A stretch of 64,000 nucleotides of DNA from an uncultured Dehalococcoidia bacterium (GTDB lineage Bacteria > Chloroflexota > Dehalococcoidia > Lucifugimonadales > UBA1123), in NCBI GenBank assembly GCA_951812505.1, contig CATOSI010000001.1, positions 496,001 to 560,000 on the forward strand. The letters run 5' to 3'. A model generated the notes under the pieces. It had not been told where the DNA came from, made no database searches, and worked only from the letters and a program-made list of their open reading frames with translations. Below are positions 57,376-64,000 of this stretch, piece after piece (position 1 is the stretch's first letter; every line of letters starts with the position of its first letter). Position numbers and translations under genes: made by a program.

Positions 57376-57458
57376 GTGGCCTGATTAGTCGCGATTTAGC
57401 TTGTTTGGAACGTTCAATTTTCAAATGTCAACAGAACCTAGAAATAATGGGAGTCCAC

Positions 57459-58532
57459 ATGAAGATAACCGGATTCAAGACGAGTATCGTAGAACTTCCC
57501 AGAGACTCCGGACCGATGGGCGCGTCCGCGCTGTTCGTAACGCTCAAGATACGTACCGACGACGGCGTGGAGGGAATCGGTTACGCCGGTTTCACCTCCG
57601 CCCTCATGATGAAGGCGCTAAAGGAGACGCTGGACGCCTTGACTGCACAGGCTATTGGCTCCGACCCAATGATGATTGAAGCCATTGGCGCAAGGCTTCT
57701 CACACTCGGTGGAGGCGGCTCGCCCTCGGGTCTGGTGACAAGGGCAGTCTCCGCCATAGACGTCGCCCTCTGGGACATCCGCGGAAAGGCGCTCGGACAG
57801 CCGGTGTACAGGTTGCTCGGAGGTTTCGCAGACCGCGTACCCGCATACGCCAGCGGCCATCTCTGGCGCACCTACGACCTCGATATGCTCGCCAAAACGG
57901 GCCCCGAGATCGTGGAAAGCGGCTTCAGAGCCATGAAATTCAGGATGGGCGCCGAAGACAGCGACGCCAAGGAAATAGAGCGGATGCGTGTAATGCGCGA
58001 GGCCATCGGCGACAATATAGACCTCATGGTGGACATCAACCAGGGCTGGGACATCAACACCACACTCAGAATCGGTCGCCTCATGGCCGACTACAACCTG
58101 TACTGGCTCGAAGACCCTACGCACTACCAGGACTACGTCGGCTATGCCCGAATCGCGGACGCACTCGACACGCCCATCGCCACCGGCGAGTACCACTACG
58201 GCGCCGTCCCGTTCCGACACATGCTCGAAAACCGCTCACTGGACATCGTAATGGTTGACCTCCTGCGGGTAGGCGGTCTGACAGGCTTCATGAAAGTCGC
58301 GCACATGGCGGAGATTTACAATCTTCCCGTCGTCAGCCACCTCGCCACAGAGGTACTGGCCCATGCCATAGCCGCCGCTCCCAACGGAATCTACGTCGAG
58401 CACATGCCCTGGACATTCGACCTCTTCACCACCGAGCCTGTGATTGAGGACGGGATGATAGTCCTCCCCCAGTCTCCAGGCCTCGGCGTCGAGTTCGACG
58501 AGGACAAGCTGACCAGGTACGTGGTCGGCTAG
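57459..58532 (+). CDS. Enolase-superfamily enzyme (mandelate racemase-like); start 57459 likely
   Basis: MKITGFKTSIVELP; AIDVALWDIRGKALGQPVYRLLGG; YWLEDPTH; PGLGVEFDEDKL. Confidence 0.93.
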   Translation: MKITGFKTSIVELPRDSGPMGASALFVTLKIRTDDGVEGIGYAGFTSALMMKALKETLDALTAQAIGSDPMMIEAIGARLLTLGGGGSPSGLVTRAVSAIDVALWDIRGKALGQPVYRLLGGFADRVPAYASGHLWRTYDLDMLAKTGPEIVESGFRAMKFRMGAEDSDAKEIERMRVMREAIGDNIDLMVDINQGWDINTTLRIGRLMADYNLYWLEDPTHYQDYVGYARIADALDTPIATGEYHYGAVPFRHMLENRSLDIVMVDLLRVGGLTGFMKVAHMAEIYNLPVVSHLATEVLAHAIAAAPNGIYVEHMPWTFDLFTTEPVIEDGMIVLPQSPGLGVEFDEDKLTRYVVG

Positions 58533-59392
58533 TCCTGCCCTTGGAAAAGACTGTCCATCCGCTCGTATTCTGAATAGCGTATGAGTTCATATAACTCGGC
58601 CCGCGTCTGCATGTCGCCGACAAGATTCTTCTGAGTGCCGCGCGAAAGCGTCTCGGACATGGCTCGTTTCATGGCCTTGGCCGCCACCCTCAGCGAAGTG
58701 ACCGGGAAAATGACCAATTCGTAACCCAGAGCGTGGAATTGCTGGACTGTGAGATACGGTGTCTTTCCGAATTCGGTCATGTTTGCTAGCAGGGGAGCGT
58801 CAACCCGCTGCGCGTACTCGGCGAATTCCGACTCCGACTCCAGAGCCTCCGGGAAGATGATGTCCGCCCCCGCTTCCAGGTATTGATGCCCACGCCGGAC
58901 GGCCTCATCCATTCCGTACACCGCCTTGGAGTCCGTGCGCGCGATGATCAGAGACGAATTTCGTGATTCTGTCGCCGCCCTTATCTTGGCGACGAATTCC
59001 TCGGCCGGAACGATCTGCTTGCCTTCAAGGTGTCCGCACCGCTTGGGCATTACCTGGTCTTCGATCTGAATCGCCGCCGCGCCTGCGGCCTCGAGGTCGC
59101 TCACCATTCTGTAAACGTTTAGCGTCTCTCCGAACCCGGTATCTGCGTCCACAATCAGAGGCAAGCTCGTGGCCCTCGTTATCCATCGAACCGCCGTTGT
59201 AAGTTCGTCCAGCGTGAAGAGGCCGATGTCCGGTATCCCAAGACTCGCCGAAAATGCCGCACCTGAGAAATACAGCGCCCGGAATCCCACTTGCTCGGCT
59301 ATCAATGCGGAAAGCGGGTTGAACACACCCGCCACCGGCAGCGCGCCATCCTCGGAAATGATTTGGCGCACGTTTTCGGCCCTACGGTTCAT
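58529..59392 (-). CDS. Isocitrate lyase/PEP mutase family protein (methylisocitrate lyase-like)
   Basis: LPLIVDADTGFG, IQIEDQVMPKRCGHLEGKQIVP, ARTDSKAVYGMDEAVRRG. Confidence 0.92.
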   Translation of the reverse strand: MNRRAENVRQIISEDGALPVAGVFNPLSALIAEQVGFRALYFSGAAFSASLGIPDIGLFTLDELTTAVRWITRATSLPLIVDADTGFGETLNVYRMVSDLEAAGAAAIQIEDQVMPKRCGHLEGKQIVPAEEFVAKIRAATESRNSSLIIARTDSKAVYGMDEAVRRGHQYLEAGADIIFPEALESESEFAEYAQRVDAPLLANMTEFGKTPYLTVQQFHALGYELVIFPVTSLRVAAKAMKRAMSETLSRGTQKNLVGDMQTRAELYELIRYSEYERMDSLFQGQD

Positions 59393-59407
59393 CGGACACT
59401 CGCCCCA

Positions 59408-60208
59408 CTATCTGCCCATGAAGTCGGTTTTGCCCTCGATGGGCGTCCACTCCTCACCCGCGTTGTCTTCAGGACGGTAGCCTATGAGTCTCTCGCCGTC
59501 TGTTATGTCCCAAATGAGCAGGTCGTTGTTGGACATACCATGCACGATGGCGAATCCGACGGACGGGGCAGCCTCCACGGCCTTCTGAATCAGCTGGGCG
59601 GTGTCGCGGTGACTCATCCACAGTGAAAGCGCGGCTGGGTGAAAGGTCGGGTCGTCCGGCGTCATAACCCACCCGATGCGCAGGCAGATGACCGACAGCC
59701 CATATTCGTCATGGTAATAGCTCCCCAGAACCTCACCGAAAGCCTTGCTGACTCCGTAGAAACTGTCAGGCCGCATATCGCGATGATCGAGCATCCTGAA
59801 TGGACGTCTGACTTCGGTCAGCCTGCCATCGTATATAGCCTTGTAGGGGTCGTCCTTCAGCGGATAGAACCCTATGACATGGTTCGTGCTTGCCAGAATG
59901 ACGCGACTCGCGCCGGCCTCACGCGCAGCTTCGTAAACATTTCGTGTCCCTATGATGTTATTGTCTAGCGTGGACTCCCAGGATGCGAGCGGACTGGGAT
60001 CTGCGCCGAGATGAACGACCACTTCCACCCCATCGAATGCGGGCGTGATGGTGTCGAAGTCGGCGATGTCGCCTACATGCGAGTCTGGCCAGCCGCAGTC
60101 CACCCTGTCCAGTCCAACCAGGTCGTATCTATATCCGAGCTTGTCCTTTATGATCCCGCCTATCTGTCCGGCCGCGCCGGTTACTAGGACCCGTGTCTTG
60201 GTACTCAA
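59408..60208 (-). CDS. NAD-dependent epimerase/dehydratase, uronate dehydrogenase-like
   Basis: VLVTGAAGQIGGIIKDKL; ASTNHVIGFYP; YGVSKAFGEVLGSYY. Confidence 0.87.
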   Translation of the reverse strand: MSTKTRVLVTGAAGQIGGIIKDKLGYRYDLVGLDRVDCGWPDSHVGDIADFDTITPAFDGVEVVVHLGADPSPLASWESTLDNNIIGTRNVYEAAREAGASRVILASTNHVIGFYPLKDDPYKAIYDGRLTEVRRPFRMLDHRDMRPDSFYGVSKAFGEVLGSYYHDEYGLSVICLRIGWVMTPDDPTFHPAALSLWMSHRDTAQLIQKAVEAAPSVGFAIVHGMSNNDLLIWDITDGERLIGYRPEDNAGEEWTPIEGKTDFMGR

Positions 60209-60260
60209 TTCATGTCACTCGCTTTCATTCAATTCCGTCGGCGAACTGGTATAGAATATG

Positions 60261-60353
60261 TCAGGCGCCTCCCCTGAATGCCAGAATCAGGGTAATGGCA
60301 ACCAGCGGCACGACTATCATCCATAGTAGTCTTCTCGGGCTGAATTGGAACAT
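60261..60353 (-). CDS. Candidate 30-aa single-TM small protein
   Basis: Minus strand ATG...TGA encodes MFQFSPRRLLWMIVVPLVAITLILAFRGGA. Confidence 0.4.
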   Translation of the reverse strand: MFQFSPRRLLWMIVVPLVAITLILAFRGGA

Positions 60354-60431
60354 GGGACGCGTCCTGCGAAGTCTGTATATGTGGGCGCATGAATACTATC
60401 ACAAACGGAATCAGGCGGAGGGACGACCGAG

Positions 60432-61241
60432 TTGGCTTATAAACTAATAGCGCTCGACGTGGACGGAACCATCCGAAGCCACGACCGTCCTACCTCTGAG
60501 CGCACCAGGCGCACTATCGAGAGAGTCGAGTGCGCCGGCGCGATTGTCACTATTGCGACAGGGAGATCATACAAGAGCGGAGCGAGCGCGGCGTCAGACG
60601 TGAATCTGACCGCGCCCATAGTCACGTTCCAGGGAGCGCATGTCGCCGACCCTCGCACGGGCGAAGTCCTCTGGCACGTACCTCTCACTCACGACATGAC
60701 GGCGGCGGCGCTCGAAGCGCTCTCAGTTTGGGAGGATGTACAGGTAGCGGGCTATCTGGGGGACGAGATTTTCGTCACCGAAATGACTGACTGGGCGAAG
60801 GCATACGGGGAGAGAACCGGCGTCGGTGTCAGGGTCGTTGACTATGATGAATTCACCTCCAGGTCCATGTCTCGGATTGTGGTTCACGGCGCCGATGACG
60901 AAATCGAGCGTCTGGAACGCAATTTGAAAGACCGCTTCGATGGAGATATGTACATCACGAGGTCTCTGTCTTATTTCTGCGAGATTCTCAATCCCGGCGG
61001 CGGAAAGGACAAGGCTTTGGAGTGGCTGTGTGGATACCTGGGTGTCAGCCGCGATGACACCATAGCTTTCGGGAACGGATACAACGACGTTCATATGCTC
61101 GAATGGGCGCGGATGTCGGTCGCGGTAGGGGACGCGGTTGACGAAGTCTTGGAGATCGTGGACGTTGTCGCCCCTCCAATGGAGGAGGACGGCGTCGCCC
61201 AGGTCCTGGATGAAATGCTCGAAAAGGGACTCATAGGATGA
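60432..61241 (+). CDS. HAD-superfamily hydrolase, Cof/IIB subfamily (TTG start)
   Basis: LIALDVDGTIRSHDRPTSERTRRTI; DKALEWLCGYLGVSRDDTIAFGNGYNDVHML. Confidence 0.93.
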   Translation: MAYKLIALDVDGTIRSHDRPTSERTRRTIERVECAGAIVTIATGRSYKSGASAASDVNLTAPIVTFQGAHVADPRTGEVLWHVPLTHDMTAAALEALSVWEDVQVAGYLGDEIFVTEMTDWAKAYGERTGVGVRVVDYDEFTSRSMSRIVVHGADDEIERLERNLKDRFDGDMYITRSLSYFCEILNPGGGKDKALEWLCGYLGVSRDDTIAFGNGYNDVHMLEWARMSVAVGDAVDEVLEIVDVVAPPMEEDGVAQVLDEMLEKGLIG

Positions 61242-62170
61242 GCGCAACAAGGACACCCGTCATAGTGGTTCTGGGTGGAATCAATATGGATCTCGTCGGG
61301 ACCACCGAAAATATGCCCGCCCCCGGAGAAACCGTATTCGGCCAGTCCTTTCATACCGCGCCGGGGGGAAAGGGCGCGAACCAGGCTGTAGCGGCGGCAA
61401 GACTCGGCGCTGAAGTCAGGATGGTCGGACGAGTGGGAAGGGATGAATTCGGGCCGGCGTTGCTGGACGGGATGAGACGCGAGGGGATAGATGTGTCGGG
61501 CGTGGCTACCGACCCGGGCAACCCTTCGGGTATCGCTATGATCCTGCTGGACGGTCGGAAAGAAAACTACATCGTCGCAATCTATGGTGCGAACCTGGCG
61601 TGCGACGACGAGCAGATTAAAGCCGCCGAGGCTGCGCTTGATGGAGCCGACGTCCTCCTGATGCAGCTGGAGATGCCCCTCGAAGTGGCAACCGAGGCCG
61701 CGAGAATGGCGAAGGGCAGGGGAGTCCGGGTTGTTTGGGATCCGGCGCCCGCCCTGGAGATGGGACGCGACGCCTACGCGCTCTGCGACTTGCTGACCCC
61801 AAATCAGGTGGAAGCGGAATTCCTCTCCGGGATCTCGGTTGCCGACCTCGACTCGGCTAGAGACGCCGCCGGGAAACTCGTTGGCGAGGGCGTGTCGGCT
61901 TGTGTAGTTACCATGGCTGAGTCCGGTGCATACTTCGCTACTATGGATGATGACGGATTCGTCCCGGCATACGACGTAGAGACCACCGACACCGTGGCAG
62001 CCGGAGACGCCTTCACTGCCGCACTCGGAGTCGCGCTCGCGGAGGGCCGCTCACTTAACGAGGCCGTCAAGTATGCTTCGGCGGCCGGAGCTTTGGCGGT
62101 TACCAAGAGGGGCGCTCAGGAGGCGATGCCCTATCGCCGCGAAGTTGACGCGCTGTTCGGCGAAGGCTAA
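61238..62170 (+). CDS. PfkB-family carbohydrate kinase, ribokinase-like
   Basis: VVLGGINMDLVGTTENMPAPGETVFGQSFHTAPGGKGANQAVAAARLG; DTVAAGDAFTAALGVAL. Confidence 0.95.
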   Translation: MSATRTPVIVVLGGINMDLVGTTENMPAPGETVFGQSFHTAPGGKGANQAVAAARLGAEVRMVGRVGRDEFGPALLDGMRREGIDVSGVATDPGNPSGIAMILLDGRKENYIVAIYGANLACDDEQIKAAEAALDGADVLLMQLEMPLEVATEAARMAKGRGVRVVWDPAPALEMGRDAYALCDLLTPNQVEAEFLSGISVADLDSARDAAGKLVGEGVSACVVTMAESGAYFATMDDDGFVPAYDVETTDTVAAGDAFTAALGVALAEGRSLNEAVKYASAAGALAVTKRGAQEAMPYRREVDALFGEG

Positions 62171-62172
62171 GT

Positions 62173-64000
62173 GTGAACAGTTCGGACACTGACAACGCGG
62201 TGGTGGAGATTAACCGCGATCTGAGCAAGCGGGCGGCGCTATGGGGACTCGCGATTGTTTTGCTTCTTGCTCTCGCCCTGCGCCTGTACGGCCTCGACTG
62301 GGACGACGGGTTCGGATGGACCCCTCACCCGGACGAACGGGCGATACTCTTCAAAGTCGTGGACCTATCCTTCCCCGGCATATCAGACCTGTCACTGCTG
62401 CTGAACGCCGACGAAAGCCCATGGAATCCCCGATGGTTTCCATATGGCAGCCTCCCCATATACGTCCTCAAGGTAACTGGCGCGTTAAGCGGCTTTATCC
62501 CGGGTTTAGACCCCATTGATCTGAGGGTGCCCGGACGTGCTGTATCTGCGTTGGCGGATGTTGCCACTGTTGCCCTGGTATATGCGCTGGGCGTTATGGT
62601 GTGGTCCAGGAGAGTCGGTCTGCTGGCCTCCGCGCTGGTGGCTGTTGCTGTAATCCATATACAGCTCAGCCACTTCTTCGCCGTGGACACACTGATGGCA
62701 CTATTCTGCTTCGCGACTATGCTTTTTCTGGTTAGGGTCGCGCGCTCTGGCAGGTTAAGCGATTCGGTTCTGGCGGGTGTCTTCCTTGGACTCGGTCTCG
62801 CCACCAAGATCAGCGTCGCTCCAATTCTTGCAGCTTTTTTTGTCGCGCACTTCATTGCCGCATTCGGTCTGTCAGATTACGGCGAACGCCAGAATGTAAC
62901 GTTCACCGACCGTCTGTCCGATGTGGCTTGCAACGCCATTCTGGGAGCGCTTGCAATAGTTGCAGCCTTCCTGATTGCCCAGCCCTACGCGCTGCTGGAC
63001 TGGGACCGCTTCTCCGCGGACATCATCGAGCAATCGGAGATGGTGCGCCGGATCAGGGACTACCCCTATACACGCCAGTACATTGACACAACTCCGTACC
63101 TTTATCACATCCAGCAACTGTCGGTGTGGGGTCTGGGACTGCCGCTTGGAATCGTCGCCTGGGCAGGGACGGCTTATGTAGCGGTTAAGGGGCTGAGGTT
63201 CTGGTGGATATTGTCGTACATCCTGGTGGGCCTATGCTTGCCCGCGGCGATCCTGGCGCTGTCTAACGGACTGCTGAGTCTCGTCCTGGCTTCCGGGATC
63301 TCGGCCGGCGCGCTGGTATTGACTATCCCTTACCGCAGAGTGGAAACACGGATTACGGCACTTCTGCTCTGCTGGGTCGTGCCTTACTTCCTGATTACCG
63401 GCGCGTTCGACGTCAAGTTCATGCGTTATATGATTCCGATAACGCCGTTCCTACTGCTGTTCGCAGCTTCGATGCTGACCGATTTATGGCGCAGAGCCAC
63501 AAGTCTCCCGACCAAGACGAGCAGCCGTGTGCGGGTAATGCTGGGGGCAGCCGGAGCGCTGGCGTTCCTCGTTACGATTTTTTACGCAATCTCATACCTG
63601 GGGATATACAGCGAAACACACTCGGCGGTTCGCGCCGGAGAATGGATCCAGTCCAACGTGCCTCGTGATTCGCTGATCCTGAGAGAGCACTGGGACGAAG
63701 GAGTCCCCGGGCTCGGCGCATACGAGTGGCAAGACCTGGAACTCTATAATCACGACGGCCAGTCTAAGCTGTCCAGGATGAGCGACCAACTTGCTGAGGG
63801 CGACTACATCCTGATCTACAGCAACCGTCTTTACGGGACGATACCACGCCTGCCCGAGCGTTATCCGGTTACTCGGGCTTACTACGAACTTCTGTTCACG
63901 GGCGAACTCGGCTACGCCTTAGCCGCACACTTCGATTCGTACCCCAATCTCTTCGGCGTAGGCTTCGTTGACGATACATTCGGACGGCCCAACCTGCCCG
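62173..64000 (+). CDS. ArnT/PMT-like (GT39-type) integral membrane glycosyltransferase, truncated by window end; not in supplied ORF track
   Basis: GTG start, open to the window edge: VNSSDTDNAVVEINRDLSKRAALWGLAIVLLLALALRLYGLDWDDGFGWTPHPDERAILFKVV...; multiple TM helices. Confidence 0.85.
   Translation, partial: MNSSDTDNAVVEINRDLSKRAALWGLAIVLLLALALRLYGLDWDDGFGWTPHPDERAILFKVVDLSFPGISDLSLLLNADESPWNPRWFPYGSLPIYVLKVTGALSGFIPGLDPIDLRVPGRAVSALADVATVALVYALGVMVWSRRVGLLASALVAVAVIHIQLSHFFAVDTLMALFCFATMLFLVRVARSGRLSDSVLAGVFLGLGLATKISVAPILAAFFVAHFIAAFGLSDYGERQNVTFTDRLSDVACNAILGALAIVAAFLIAQPYALLDWDRFSADIIEQSEMVRRIRDYPYTRQYIDTTPYLYHIQQLSVWGLGLPLGIVAWAGTAYVAVKGLRFWWILSYILVGLCLPAAILALSNGLLSLVLASGISAGALVLTIPYRRVETRITALLLCWVVPYFLITGAFDVKFMRYMIPITPFLLLFAASMLTDLWRRATSLPTKTSSRVRVMLGAAGALAFLVTIFYAISYLGIYSETHSAVRAGEWIQSNVPRDSLILREHWDEGVPGLGAYEWQDLELYNHDGQSKLSRMSDQLAEGDYILIYSNRLYGTIPRLPERYPVTRAYYELLFTGELGYALAAHFDSYPNLFGVGFVDDTFGRPNLP

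Overview
This 64 kb window reads as a bacterial chromosome segment. It is probably Chloroflexota, possibly Dehalococcoidia/SAR202-like; that is an inference from gene content and composition and was not tested. Most of it is housekeeping: nusA-ylxR-infB-rbfA-truB, rplU-rpmA-rpmE, a his block (hisH-hisA-hisF-hisIE) with a PduO-type adenosyltransferase, hsp20/dnaJ, pyk, cysS, metG, thrS-infC-rpmI-rplT, a full caa3-type oxidase cluster with ctaA/ctaB and SCO1, and one tRNA-Lys(CTT). Accessory content includes three enolase-superfamily genes, sugar-acid catabolism genes, a Na+-pumping decarboxylase beta subunit with a biotin carrier, a partner-switching signalling operon, a HicA/HicB pair, and a DUF4160/DUF2442 locus joined to an uncharacterised ORF. 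The strongest unexplained signals are: (1) a dispersed ~140 bp intergenic element in two inverted copies (11421-11560 and 55331-55470), holding seven CAGGT-type half-sites at ~10-12 bp helical phasing, 4 in one orientation and 3 in the other, next to an A6T5/T6 tract; (2) a cysteinyl-tRNA synthetase with a C-terminal GT2 glycosyltransferase domain; (3) an accessory locus where DUF2442 is in frame with an unknown, possibly HhH-like, protein that also has its own Shine-Dalgarno; (4) a putative attenuator/T-box-like leader upstream of thrS; (5) an inverted-repeat operator candidate between the divergent hsp20 and dnaJ genes. All calls come from reading sequence and the supplied translations; no database search was run.
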